From contig MSHD01000047.1 in assembly GCA_001941045.1 (NCBI GenBank), positions 1 to 46,878 on the forward strand: a stretch of DNA of 46,878 nucleotides, given 5' to 3'. The stretch is from Lachnospiraceae bacterium Zagget2 (GTDB lineage: Bacteria > Bacillota > Clostridia > Lachnospirales > Lachnospiraceae). Positions 9,455-17,139 of the stretch are shown piece after piece. The first letter of the stretch is position 1, and every line of letters starts with the position of its first letter. A program made the position numbers and the translations under genes. The notes under the pieces are model-generated. The model ran no database searches. It was not told the DNA's origin and worked only from the letters and a program-made list of their open reading frames with translations.

Positions 9455-11770
9455 CTAGTGATTTGCATCTAAATAAACCGGGATATCCGGGTATTTTTTG
9501 CGCAGCTCATTCAGCCGCTCAATCGAAACAGCCTCGCCCTCGCGGCGTCCGCAGCGCGGGCACACGTCGTCGATCACGCCTGTGTAGCCGCAGACTGGGT
9601 CGCGATCCACCGGATGGTTGACCGAGCCGTAGCCTACACCGTTTTCCTTCATGCAGCGGATAACAGCTTCGAAAGCCTCCGGGTTCTTTGCCGTGTCGCC
9701 GTCGAGCTCCACATAGCTGATGTGCCCGGCGTTCGTAAGCGCGTGGTACGGCGCCTCGATCTTAATCTTTTCAAAGGCGCTGATCGGATAATAGACCGGT
9801 ACGTGGAACGAGTTTGTATAATATTCTCTGTCTGTCACACCAGGAATTGTCCCAAAGCGCTTCTGATCGATGCGGACAAAACGTCCGGACAGGCCCTCCG
9901 CCGGCGTCGCGAGCAGTGTGAAGTTCAGTCCCGTCTTCTCGCTCTCGTCATCGAGATATTTGCGCATATGAGAAATAATCTCATAGCCGAGCTTCCGGCT
10001 CTCTTCGCTCTCGCCGTGATGCTTTCCGGTCAGAGCGACAAGCGTCTCCGCGAGGCCGATGAAGCCGACGCTGAGCGTCCCGTGCTTCAGAATCTCCCCG
10101 ACCTGATCGTTTACTCCGAGATCATCCGAACCGAGCCAGATGCCCTGTCCCATCAGGAAAGGATAATTCTTGACCGTCTTCTTCTTCTGGATCTCGAAAC
10201 GGTGCAGCAGCTGTCTGCAGCAGAGTTCCATACGCCTGTCCAGATTCTTATAAAAGAGATCAATATCGCCCTTCGCAGTGATGCCGAGGCGCGGCAGGTT
10301 GATCGAGGTAAAACTTAAATTGCCGCGTCCGCAGGTAACCTCATGCGTCGGATCATAGTGATTGCCCATCACTCGCGTACGGCAGCCCATATAGGCGATC
10401 TCTGTGTTGTAATCTCCTTCTTTATAGTACTGGAGATTAAAGGGCGCGTCGATAAAGCTGAAGTTCGGGAACAGGCGCTTCGCGGAGACCTTGATCGCCA
10501 TGCGGAACAGATCGTAATTCGGGTCGCCCGGATTGTAATTGACGCCCTCCTTTACCTTGAAGATCTGCACCGGGAAGATCGCTGTCTCGCCGTTTCCAAG
10601 GCCAACATCGGTGACCTTCAGAAGATTGCGGATCGCCATGCGTGCCTCCGGCGTCGTGCAGGTGCCATAGTTGATGGAGCTGAACGGAACCTGCGCGCCC
10701 GCGCGGGAATTCATGGTGTTCAGATTGTGGATCAGCGATTCCATCGCCTGATAGGTCGACTTGTCGGTCTCCTTCATCGCGATACGGATCGAGGTCTTGT
10801 GGCAGCGCCGGATGTCCTCCTCCGACACCTCCCGGCCAATCCAGTCCTTCGCACAGCCCAGCAGCCATTTCACCAGACACTCCTCGTAGCTGTCGATATT
10901 CGTCATGTCGATGCGCTCCGGCATCGCGTCCTTGAGGGCCTGACGGAAATCATCCTCCAGCACACGCTCACAGCTGTACTCCAGCCAGAAGTAACGCTGT
11001 ACCGCGTCGTAATATTCCTTGCGGAAGGTACAGGCCACGCCCTCCGCCATCGCATAGTCAAAATTCGGCACCGACTGGCCGCCATGCATCTCATTCTGGT
11101 TTGCCTGGATCGCGATGCAGGCGAGCGCTGCGTAGCTGACGATCGACTTCGGCTCGCGGATGTAGCCGTGGCCGGTCGAGAATCCGTCATGGAACAGTTT
11201 CAGCAGGTCGATCTGGCAGCAGGTCTCGGTCAGCATGTAGAAATCCTTATCGTGGATATGGATGTCTCCATTGATATGCGCCGCCGCGATGTCCTTCGGC
11301 AGAATATAGTTGTCAACAAAATAATTCGCACCCTCGGAGCCGTATTTGAGCATCGTGCCCATCGAAGTGTCCGCATCGATATTCGCGTTCTCACGCTTGA
11401 TATCGGCATCCGCCGCGCTCGTAAAGGTGAGCTCCCGGTAAATATTCACCAGGTCCGCCTCGGTCTTGCGCACCTTCGTGTGCTCCGCGCGGTATAAAAT
11501 GTAGGCCTTTGCGGTCTTCGCAAAACCATGTCGGATCAGCTTCTCCTCCACAAGATCCTGGATCTGCTCCACCTCCGGCGTCTGTCCCTCCGGGATAGCC
11601 TCCACAATTTCATTTACCAGTTCTTCAAACTGAAAGGGGGCGATCGCCTCCACCTGCGCCGCATTGTTCGCCTTGCGGATAGCGTTTTCAATCTTCTCTA
11701 CATCGAACGCTACCGGCGTGCCGTCGCGCTTTTTGATCATTTCCGGGTACACGATGCCGTTTTCACTCAT
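9455..11770 (-). CDS. nrdD: Anaerobic (class III) ribonucleoside-triphosphate reductase, catalytic subunit lacking its glycyl-radical tail
   Basis: A 771-residue class III reductase reducing NTPs to dNTPs. The N-terminal ATP-cone spans about residues 8-95 (MIKKRDGTPVAFDVEKIENA). The ten-stranded barrel core follows, with ETCCQIDLLKLFHDG, GGQSVPNFDYAMAEG and the active-site cysteine region SSINYGTCTTPEAR. Zinc-site cysteines are near the C-terminus (DPVCGYTG, DVCPRCGRRE). The protein ends YPDIPVYLDANH without the RxxGYLG glycyl-radical motif, which is supplied by the next gene (9271-9429). The ATG at 11768-11770 has GGAGG six bases upstream and begins just before the ATP-cone. A likely NrdR operator lies at 11815-11830. 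The stop codon is TAG. Confidence 0.96.
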   Translation of the reverse strand: MSENGIVYPEMIKKRDGTPVAFDVEKIENAIRKANNAAQVEAIAPFQFEELVNEIVEAIPEGQTPEVEQIQDLVEEKLIRHGFAKTAKAYILYRAEHTKVRKTEADLVNIYRELTFTSAADADIKRENANIDADTSMGTMLKYGSEGANYFVDNYILPKDIAAAHINGDIHIHDKDFYMLTETCCQIDLLKLFHDGFSTGHGYIREPKSIVSYAALACIAIQANQNEMHGGQSVPNFDYAMAEGVACTFRKEYYDAVQRYFWLEYSCERVLEDDFRQALKDAMPERIDMTNIDSYEECLVKWLLGCAKDWIGREVSEEDIRRCHKTSIRIAMKETDKSTYQAMESLIHNLNTMNSRAGAQVPFSSINYGTCTTPEARMAIRNLLKVTDVGLGNGETAIFPVQIFKVKEGVNYNPGDPNYDLFRMAIKVSAKRLFPNFSFIDAPFNLQYYKEGDYNTEIAYMGCRTRVMGNHYDPTHEVTCGRGNLSFTSINLPRLGITAKGDIDLFYKNLDRRMELCCRQLLHRFEIQKKKTVKNYPFLMGQGIWLGSDDLGVNDQVGEILKHGTLSVGFIGLAETLVALTGKHHGESEESRKLGYEIISHMRKYLDDESEKTGLNFTLLATPAEGLSGRFVRIDQKRFGTIPGVTDREYYTNSFHVPVYYPISAFEKIKIEAPYHALTNAGHISYVELDGDTAKNPEAFEAVIRCMKENGVGYGSVNHPVDRDPVCGYTGVIDDVCPRCGRREGEAVSIERLNELRKKYPDIPVYLDANH

Positions 11771-11814
11771 GATATTCCTCCAAAACAATATCTGGTATTT
11801 TCTAAAATGCGTTT

Positions 11815-11830
11815 GCACAAAATATAGTAT
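11815..11830 (-). promoter_or_regulatory. Candidate NrdR box upstream of nrdD
   Basis: Minus strand ATACTATATTTTGTGC resembles the NrdR operator consensus ACACwATATATwGTGT, matching the central ACTATAT and TTGTG blocks. It lies 45 bases before the nrdD start, over or beside the probable -10. NrdR boxes normally occur in pairs; a second clear copy is not visible. Confidence 0.45.
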
Positions 11831-11945
11831 CATGAAATGACTATAAGCGCAAGAACAATTTGTATGAACTGTATGTTTTCGTCAGAATGCACGAATATTC
11901 TTCAAAATCCATATCCTATAGAGAAACCATCCGGAGGGTAAGCCC

Positions 11946-12698
11946 ATGGAAACCTTGCTTCAGGCAGATCATGTTTCTTATTCCTATCACAACCTGTCGG
12001 GGGAAACCCCGGCGTTATCGGATATTACCTTCTCTGTGAAAAAGGGAGAGTTCCTTTCGCTCGTGGGTCCCAGCGGCTGCGGCAAATCCACGCTCCTCTC
12101 GCTGCTGGCCACTCTCCTGAAACCGGAGAGCGGAACTGTCACAATTCAGGGGCGGATCGGTTACATGCTGCAGAAGGATCATTTGTTTGAGTGGAGAACG
12201 ATCTGGAAAAATGTAACGCTCGGACTGGAAATACAGAAGCGAATGACGCAGGAGAACCTCGCGCGCGCGCAGCAGATGATGAAAGATTATGGCCTGTGGG
12301 AATTCCGGGACGCCAGGCCCTCAGAACTCTCCGGCGGCATGCGGCAAAGAGCTGCGCTGATCCGCACGCTGGTGCCGGATCCCGATCTTCTGCTTCTCGA
12401 TGAGCCCTTCTCTGCGCTGGATTATCAGACGCGGCTGCATGTGTGTGACGACGTTTGCCGGATCATTAAAAAAGAAGGTAAGACAGCCATTCTTGTGACC
12501 CATGATCTCTCCGAGGCGATCAGTGTGTCAGACCGCGTCCTGATTCTCAGTCATCGCCCGGCATCCGTTCGCCGCGAGCTGCCTTTGTCCTTTACCGATT
12601 CCCGGCTCACGCCGATGGCGCGCAGGCAGACGCGGGAATTTCAGGATTATTTCAACATAATATGGAAGGAGCTGAATGCTGATGAAAGCGAGATCTGA
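11946..12698 (+). CDS. ABC transporter ATP-binding protein (nitrate/sulfonate/taurine-type)
   Basis: A 250-residue nucleotide-binding subunit. Walker A is GPSGCGKST (residues 41-49), the signature LSGGMRQR, Walker B LLLLDEPFSALD, and the H-loop VTHDLSEA. Overall it resembles SsuB/TauB/ThiZ-type ATPases that energise uptake of small organic ions. GGAGGG precedes the ATG. The permease gene overlaps its end by 23 bases. No substrate-binding protein is adjacent, so the substrate is unknown. It is divergent from nrdD. Confidence 0.9.
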   Translation: METLLQADHVSYSYHNLSGETPALSDITFSVKKGEFLSLVGPSGCGKSTLLSLLATLLKPESGTVTIQGRIGYMLQKDHLFEWRTIWKNVTLGLEIQKRMTQENLARAQQMMKDYGLWEFRDARPSELSGGMRQRAALIRTLVPDPDLLLLDEPFSALDYQTRLHVCDDVCRIIKKEGKTAILVTHDLSEAISVSDRVLILSHRPASVRRELPLSFTDSRLTPMARRQTREFQDYFNIIWKELNADESEI

Positions 12699-13500
12699 GA
12701 AGCTGACGCTGCAGGAGGCTTATGTTCAGAGCCATCACAGACACCATCGGCTCGTTGGCCTCTGCCGTTTTCTGTGTTTTTTCACATTTTTGTCCGCCTG
12801 GGAGCTGTGTGCGGATCTGGATATTATCAATTCCTTTATTTTCAGCAGTCCGAGCCGCATTGCATATACCATCTTTCTTATGTGGCAGGACGGCTCTCTC
12901 TTTCTTCACACCGGCGTGACCCTTCTGGAAATACTGATCAGCTTCGTACTCGTGGCGATTGTAAGCCTGGGAACCGCCACGCTACTGTGGTGCTCGCGTA
13001 CGCTCTCGGAGATCCTTGAACCCTGGCTTGTCATCCTGAACAGCCTGCCGAAATCGGCGCTCGCGCCGTTGCTCATCGTCTGGCTCGGCTCCGGCATGCG
13101 CACAATCATTATCGCCGGTATGTCTGTCGCGCTGTTCGGCAGCGTGATCAGCGTCTGCACAGCATTCCGTGAAAGCGCCCCGGAAAAAATCCGGCTCATC
13201 TACACACTCGGCGGAAATCAGGCGCAGGTACTCTATTGCGTCATCTTCCCGGAGAGCCTTCCTGCGATCATCAGTATTCTGAAAGTCAACATCGGACTCT
13301 GTCTGGTCGGCGTCATCATTGGTGAATTCCTGTCCGCCAGACAGGGGCTTGGCTATCTCATTATCTATGCAAGCCAGGTCTTCAAGCTGAATTACCTGAT
13401 CGCCGCGCTGATCATTCTCTGCGTCATCGCTTTCGGACTGTACCAGATCATCGCGCGGCTGGAACATCGGGTGCGCAAAAGTCGGCAGGCACAGCCCTGA
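12676..13500 (+). CDS. ABC transporter permease (SsuC/TauC-like)
   Basis: A 274-residue integral membrane permease, predicted to have about six helices. A BPD_transp_1 core with an EAA-like loop lies around FRESAPEKIRLIYTLGGNQ, and SARQGLGYLIIYASQ is typical of nitrate/sulfonate-type permeases. Either ATG 12676 or 12682 could be used; AAGGAG lies 4 or 10 bases upstream respectively. It pairs with the preceding ATPase. Its 3' end overlaps the convergent P1 peptidase gene by 53 bases, a tail-to-tail overlap. Confidence 0.88.
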   Translation: MLMKARSEKLTLQEAYVQSHHRHHRLVGLCRFLCFFTFLSAWELCADLDIINSFIFSSPSRIAYTIFLMWQDGSLFLHTGVTLLEILISFVLVAIVSLGTATLLWCSRTLSEILEPWLVILNSLPKSALAPLLIVWLGSGMRTIIIAGMSVALFGSVISVCTAFRESAPEKIRLIYTLGGNQAQVLYCVIFPESLPAIISILKVNIGLCLVGVIIGEFLSARQGLGYLIIYASQVFKLNYLIAALIILCVIAFGLYQIIARLEHRVRKSRQAQP

Positions 13501-14452
13501 GGATTGCCTCGGCCATGACCTCCGCAGCGAGCGTCCCTGTCACGTTGATATCTGCCGGAATGTCCCCGACGGACGCCGCATAGATCGTATCTCCGTCCGC
13601 GAGTGTCCCGACCGGGCGAATACAGCGGGCATAGGCGTTACGCGTCATCGAGGCAATCTTTGTGAGCTCCGCCTTCGAGAATTTTCCGTTTGTGACAATC
13701 GCTCCGATGGTCGTATTGCCGGTGAAGAGATCCGTGCGCCGCGCCAGGCGATACAACTCCTCACAGGTATCAGCGAATCCTTCTCCAGCCGCGGCGCGCA
13801 GCCCCGCGATCTTCTGTCCGCTCTCCGGGTCAAAGATATCCCCGAGCGCGTTGAGCACGACGACAGCCGCGATCTTCAGCTCGCCCAGCGCGAATGCACA
13901 GACACCGAGGCCAGTCTTCGTTGCCCGCTCCATCCCGCAGAGTTTGCCGACCGCCGCGCCGGTTCCGGCACCGAGGCTGCCACAGAGCCCGGGGAGCGCT
14001 GCATTTTGCCCGGGTTCTGTGTCCGGGCGCCTGCGTTCCGCGTCCATGCAGGCCGCATAACCCATCCTGGCATCCGGGCGTACGGTTGCGCTCCCGATAC
14101 CAAGGTCGTAGATGCAGGACTGACAGACGAGCGGTACCTTTGCAAAACCCGTGTCGTAGCCGATCCCGCGCTCCTCGAGATAGCGCATCACGCCGTCCGC
14201 GGCGGCCAGCCCATAGGCCGAGCCGCCGGAAAAGACGATCGCGTCGATCGGATTGTCGGCTGTCACCGGCGAGGTGAGCGGCGTCTCACGCGAGGCGGGA
14301 CCGCCGCCGCTGATATCGACGCCGACAGTAGCACCTCCGTCGAACAGAAGGACGGTCACGCCGGTCTTCGCTTCCTCGTCCTGTGCATTTCCGATGCGCA
14401 GGCGCTTCATCTCCGTGAGGGGAATTTCCTTTATCAAATCTGAATCTCTCAT
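13448..14452 (-). CDS. P1 family (S58, DmpA/BapA-like) aminopeptidase
   Basis: A 334-residue self-processing N-terminal-nucleophile hydrolase of the P1/S58 family, which includes D-aminopeptidase DmpA and beta-peptidyl (beta-alanyl) aminopeptidases. Seen here are the N-terminal SGGGPASRETPL, the VFSGGSAYGLAAADGVM block, and the cleavage region TGNTTIGAIVTNG. There the residue after Asn would be a threonine nucleophile where DmpA has serine. RBS AAAGGA precedes the ATG. It starts 11 bases after the ECF S-component gene and is almost certainly co-transcribed with it. A link to beta-alanine or pantothenate-derived compounds is inferred from the family and the neighbour only. Confidence 0.85.
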   Translation of the reverse strand: MRDSDLIKEIPLTEMKRLRIGNAQDEEAKTGVTVLLFDGGATVGVDISGGGPASRETPLTSPVTADNPIDAIVFSGGSAYGLAAADGVMRYLEERGIGYDTGFAKVPLVCQSCIYDLGIGSATVRPDARMGYAACMDAERRRPDTEPGQNAALPGLCGSLGAGTGAAVGKLCGMERATKTGLGVCAFALGELKIAAVVVLNALGDIFDPESGQKIAGLRAAAGEGFADTCEELYRLARRTDLFTGNTTIGAIVTNGKFSKAELTKIASMTRNAYARCIRPVGTLADGDTIYAASVGDIPADINVTGTLAAEVMAEAILRAVPADFCAPDVPAAR

Positions 14453-14463
14453 TTTTTCCTTTC

Positions 14464-15069
14464 TCAGCTCTGCTTCAAAGCCAGCGCCAGCGTACGCGAT
14501 ACGATGCCCGCGATCGTGAAGCAGACCACGGCTTCGATCAGCCCCTGCGCTCCTACAAAAGCCACGACAAAGGCCAGCGGATTCGTTACGCCGAGCGTAC
14601 TCACAAAGCTCTGGATATAGTCGGTATTGTAAAAGAAAAATACCAGGGACGACATATAGAGCAGCGTGTTGAGCAGCGGGCAGGCAAGACTCGCGATGAA
14701 GTAAGCCGGATTTTTCATGAATTTGCGCAGCGCCTTAAAGATCAGGCCGCAGAGCCAGCCCTCCAGCACGCGCGGCACGATGCAGGTGAAGGCGGTGCCG
14801 ATGGGATTGATGCTCAGAAGCATCGTTCCGAAGGCGCTCAGGCCAAAGCACTGGATCAGGCTCGTGATACCGAAAGCCAGACCACAGATCGCACCGGCCT
14901 TCGGTCCCAGGATAATCGCACCGACCGCGACTGGCACAGTCAGAAAGGTGATTGAGAGTCCCGGTGTCTTCAGATAGCCGAGCGGTGTGAAGGCCATGAT
15001 AAAGATGATCGCGATCATCAGGGCAAGCTCCACCATAAATAGCGTTTTCGACGAGTTACTGTTCTTCAT
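14464..15069 (-). CDS. ECF transporter S component (vitamin uptake, possibly pantothenate-type)
   Basis: A 201-residue membrane protein with five or six predicted helices. The ECF S-component hallmark is TPLGYLKTPGLSITFLTVPV followed by GAIILGPKAGAICGLAFG. S components bind a vitamin and dock with a shared energising module (EcfA/A'/T), not encoded here, so this is a group II system. The ATG at 15067-15069 has AAGGAG upstream; the longer open frame extends through the leader and is not protein-like. The sequence reminds me of S components assigned to pantothenate, but specificity cannot be read from sequence alone. Confidence 0.85.
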   Translation of the reverse strand: MKNSNSSKTLFMVELALMIAIIFIMAFTPLGYLKTPGLSITFLTVPVAVGAIILGPKAGAICGLAFGITSLIQCFGLSAFGTMLLSINPIGTAFTCIVPRVLEGWLCGLIFKALRKFMKNPAYFIASLACPLLNTLLYMSSLVFFFYNTDYIQSFVSTLGVTNPLAFVVAFVGAQGLIEAVVCFTIAGIVSRTLALALKQS

Positions 15070-15301
15070 TTTCTCTCCTTTTCCGGTGAAACGGCGCGAT
15101 ACGCGTCCCCTGTCTCCCGGCGTTTTATTTATTCCATAGCGGAACATGGGGAAATGTGAACGTACTCCTGAACATAGACATAAGAAAAACACAGCTTTCC
15201 TCAAAAGTTGCCGCCGCGTGCGGTCAGCACTTTCCTCCTTCTGTGATGCGAAAGATATGTAACTGTAAATAGTCGATGCGTCTTCCGTGGGAATAACGTT
15301 C
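15070..15301 (-). promoter_or_regulatory. Long 5' leader of the ECF S-component operon
   Basis: About 230 bases separate the predicted transcription start near 15302 from the S-component start codon, with no convincing gene inside. Several short complementary segments exist, such as GTGC...GCAC and TTCC...GGAA. I recognise no known vitamin riboswitch core: there is no thiamine, cobalamin, flavin or preQ1 consensus. The length suggests RNA-level control but does not prove it. Confidence 0.35.
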
Positions 15302-15307
15302 TTCCTT

Positions 15308-15350
15308 ACTATAACATAATTTCCGGAAATGACAAGCATTTCCGGAAATT
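15308..15350 (-). promoter_or_regulatory. Promoter with 14-bp inverted-repeat operator for the ECF S-component operon
   Basis: Minus strand TTGTCA (15330-15335), 16-base spacer, TATAGT (15308-15313). A perfect 14-base inverted repeat with a five-base centre (15318-15331 and 15337-15350) straddles the -35. Each arm contains the self-palindrome ATTTCCGGAAAT, with centres 19 bp apart. This is the geometry of a dimeric repressor bound twice on one face. It abuts the stop codon of the HEPN gene. There is no T run after it, so a terminator role is less likely. Confidence 0.65.
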
Positions 15351-15768
15351 AAAGTTCCTCATTCTCGGCCTTCATGATCTGTATGACCTTCGACTGAAAT
15401 TTTTCCAGTTCTCCGATGAATACCTGCACGATTTTCTCGCAGTGGTTTTTCACAACTTCGCCGTCATAGTCGTGTGCAAGATTGTTACGCACCGCGAGCA
15501 TCTCCATCCAGACATCTCCTTCTATCAGCTCTGCTTTGAATGAAGCTTTCAGCACTTCCCGCGGCGAACCGGAGACGAAATCTGTGATCGCGTAGCACTC
15601 GACCAGAATGTCTTTCATCAGCTTCCAGGCCAGATCGAAGGTAATGCTGAACTTTGCGCCTGTCCCGCTCAATACGAAGGAATCGGAAAGATCCCGCTGC
15701 CTTGCCTCCGAAAGTGAAAGCAGGGAGTTCCGGAAGGATTCATATCTTTTGGTAAATTTTGCGTCCAT
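15349..15768 (-). CDS. HEPN-domain protein, HI0074 family (nucleotidyltransferase partner)
   Basis: A 139-residue all-helical protein of the HI0074/HEPN type that forms a complex with a minimal nucleotidyltransferase. The HEPN RNase motif Rx4H is intact: Arg94 and His99 in VRNNLAHDYDGE. In characterised HEPN/MNT modules the HEPN protein is an RNase toxin neutralised by AMPylation from the MNT partner. It overlaps the MNT gene by 29 bases with GGAGG inside that gene, so translation is coupled. Whether it acts as a toxin here is inferred. Confidence 0.85.
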   Translation of the reverse strand: MDAKFTKRYESFRNSLLSLSEARQRDLSDSFVLSGTGAKFSITFDLAWKLMKDILVECYAITDFVSGSPREVLKASFKAELIEGDVWMEMLAVRNNLAHDYDGEVVKNHCEKIVQVFIGELEKFQSKVIQIMKAENEEL

Positions 15769-16021
15769 ATTGCTCGATGTCCTCCTTCAAAAGCGTGTTC
15801 ATGCAATGATCCAGATCAACTAAATCGATGGTATACAGCGTCGGTATCTGCTCCATTTCCTCTTCAAGATCTGCAAAATCAAGCACACCTCGAACCGCGA
15901 GATCGATATCGCTCCTCTCCCGCGCGGTCCCCTTGGCACGGGAGCCAAATAATATCACTTCTGAAGCCTCATGGCGCTGGCACAGCGCAACTGCCTGCTC
16001 CAGGATCTGATCGACTGTCAT
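15740..16021 (-). CDS. Minimal nucleotidyltransferase (MNT), HI0073 family
   Basis: A 93-residue polymerase-beta-type nucleotidyltransferase. The catalytic signature GSx10DxD is Gly26-Ser27, Asp38 and Asp40 (FGSRAKGTARERSDIDLAV). It is the putative antitoxin partner of the following HEPN protein. I chose the ATG at 16019-16021 (GGGAGGG nearby) over one six codons upstream. A possible extended -10 (TGCTAAAAT, minus strand, near 16060) is its likely promoter. It is divergent from sdpR. Confidence 0.87.
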   Translation of the reverse strand: MTVDQILEQAVALCQRHEASEVILFGSRAKGTARERSDIDLAVRGVLDFADLEEEMEQIPTLYTIDLVDLDHCMNTLLKEDIEQYGRKIYQKI

Positions 16022-16117
16022 TGTTCCCTCCCAAGTCAAAAAAATCTCTGATATGGTCTCATTTTAGCACATGCGATATGATTTTAACAGTCACTTTTCA
16101 GCAGTTTCACAAATCTC

Positions 16118-16176
16118 TTGACAGTCTTTATCTACCATGTTATTCTTTACTTAGATATTTAGATAATTGTCTAAAT
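16118..16176 (+). promoter_or_regulatory. sdpR-sdpI promoter and palindromic operator
   Basis: TTGACA (16118-16123), 17 bases, TATTCT (16141-16146). Just downstream, ATTTAGA-N6-TCTAAAT (16157-16176) is a perfect inverted repeat covering the expected transcription start. An extra TTAGATA half site precedes it. An ArsR-fold autorepressor (SdpR) is encoded immediately downstream and probably binds here. Confidence 0.75.
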
Positions 16177-16199
16177 AATAAAAAAGGAGGAAAATAATC

Positions 16200-16478
16200 A
16201 TGGGCTTTCAGGAGAGCTTCAAGGCCTTGTCCGATCCCACCCGCCGCGAGATCCTGAATCTCCTGCGCGCGGGCCCGATGTCTGCCGGGGATCTGCTGAA
16301 ACATTTTTCCATGACCGGCGCTTCCCTCTCTCATCATCTGTCCATTCTGAAAAATGCGGGGCTGATCGACGACGAGAGGCAGGGAAAATACATTTTCTAT
16401 ACGCTGAATACGACGGTACTCGACGATATTATGAACTGGATGCTGTCCCTGAAAGGAGAAAACAGAGATGAAGAATAA
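16200..16478 (+). CDS. sdpR: SdpR-family ArsR-type autorepressor
   Basis: A 92-residue winged-helix regulator of the ArsR/SmtB fold. The recognition helix region is MTGASLSHHLSILKNAGLI and the wing DERQGKYIFYTLN. There are no metal-binding cysteine pairs of classical ArsR. SdpR proteins repress their own operon until the partner SdpI sequesters them at the membrane. AGGAGG precedes the ATG and the sdpI start overlaps its end by 11 bases. The operator candidate is at 16157-16176. Confidence 0.9.
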   Translation: MGFQESFKALSDPTRREILNLLRAGPMSAGDLLKHFSMTGASLSHHLSILKNAGLIDDERQGKYIFYTLNTTVLDDIMNWMLSLKGENRDEE

Positions 16479-17103
16479 AAAGCTGCGTATCGCAAACTAC
16501 GCCATCCCGCTGCTGGCGCTGCTTGCCCTCGCACTGCTCTACCGCCGTCTACCGCAGCAGGTCCCCTTAAGCTGGGGCTTCTCGGGAGATGTATCTTACG
16601 GCAGTAAGATGGAACTTTTTATGTCGTTCGGCCTGGGCGTCGTGCTGGCGCTTCTGTTCGACGCACTCCCGCATATCGATCCGCGGAAAGCAAATTATGA
16701 GAAATTTGGCTCTTACTATGACCTCTTCTGCGTCTTTATGCAGATATTTCTGCTTATCGTGAACGCAATCATTCTGGTGGAGAGCTTCCGCCCCGGCACG
16801 TTGTCGGTGCCGATGATCATCCTTATTCTGGTCGGCATTCTGTTTCTGTTCTTCGGGAATATTATGCCGAAGGTCAAAAGTAACTTCTTCATGGGCTTTA
16901 AGACGCCATGGGCGCTCTCGAGCGAGGAGAACTGGAGACGGACGCAGCGACTCGGCGGCAAATGTCTCTTCATCGCCGGTTTGCTGACCATCCTCCTCGC
17001 CTTCCTGCCGAATCAGGAGCTGGCTTTTATCCTTCTTATGGCGGTGCTGATCGTGGCCTGCCTGATCCCGGTGCTGATGTCCTGGCTCTGGTGGCGTGGC
17101 TGA
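16468..17103 (+). CDS. sdpI: SdpI family membrane protein (DUF1648)
   Basis: A 211-residue protein with about six predicted membrane helices. The N-terminal DUF1648-like segment is LPQQVPLSWGFSGDVSYGSK, and a C-terminal SdpI segment contains NFFMGFKTPWALSSEENWRRT. In Bacillus subtilis SdpI gives immunity to the SdpC toxin and signals by binding SdpR. No sdpC-like toxin gene is in the window, so its role may be sensing or defence against foreign SDP-like peptides. It ends just before the hairpin at 17103-17139. Confidence 0.88.
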   Translation: MKNKKLRIANYAIPLLALLALALLYRRLPQQVPLSWGFSGDVSYGSKMELFMSFGLGVVLALLFDALPHIDPRKANYEKFGSYYDLFCVFMQIFLLIVNAIILVESFRPGTLSVPMIILILVGILFLFFGNIMPKVKSNFFMGFKTPWALSSEENWRRTQRLGGKCLFIAGLLTILLAFLPNQELAFILLMAVLIVACLIPVLMSWLWWRG

Positions 17104-17139
17104 AAAAAAGAGGTCTGACACATCAGGTGTCAGACCTCT
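17103..17139 (-). terminator. Terminator between sdpI and the SseB-like gene
   Basis: A 13-base stem, AGAGGTCTGACAC with GTGTCAGACCTCT, around loop ATCAG (17109-17139). On the minus strand it is followed by seven T residues. It begins inside the last codons of the SseB-like gene. The plus-strand side has no T run, so it serves the minus-strand unit mainly. Confidence 0.85.

Noticed and set aside
9430-9457. Readthrough of the nrdD TAG to fuse the glycyl-radical domain
   Set aside because: The continuing frame is not the frame of the 52-aa domain, and that domain has its own strong RBS and ATG.
15318-15350. Inverted repeat as terminator of the HEPN gene
   Set aside because: The stem is AT-flanked and has no T run after it, and it coincides with a good promoter; operator is the better reading.
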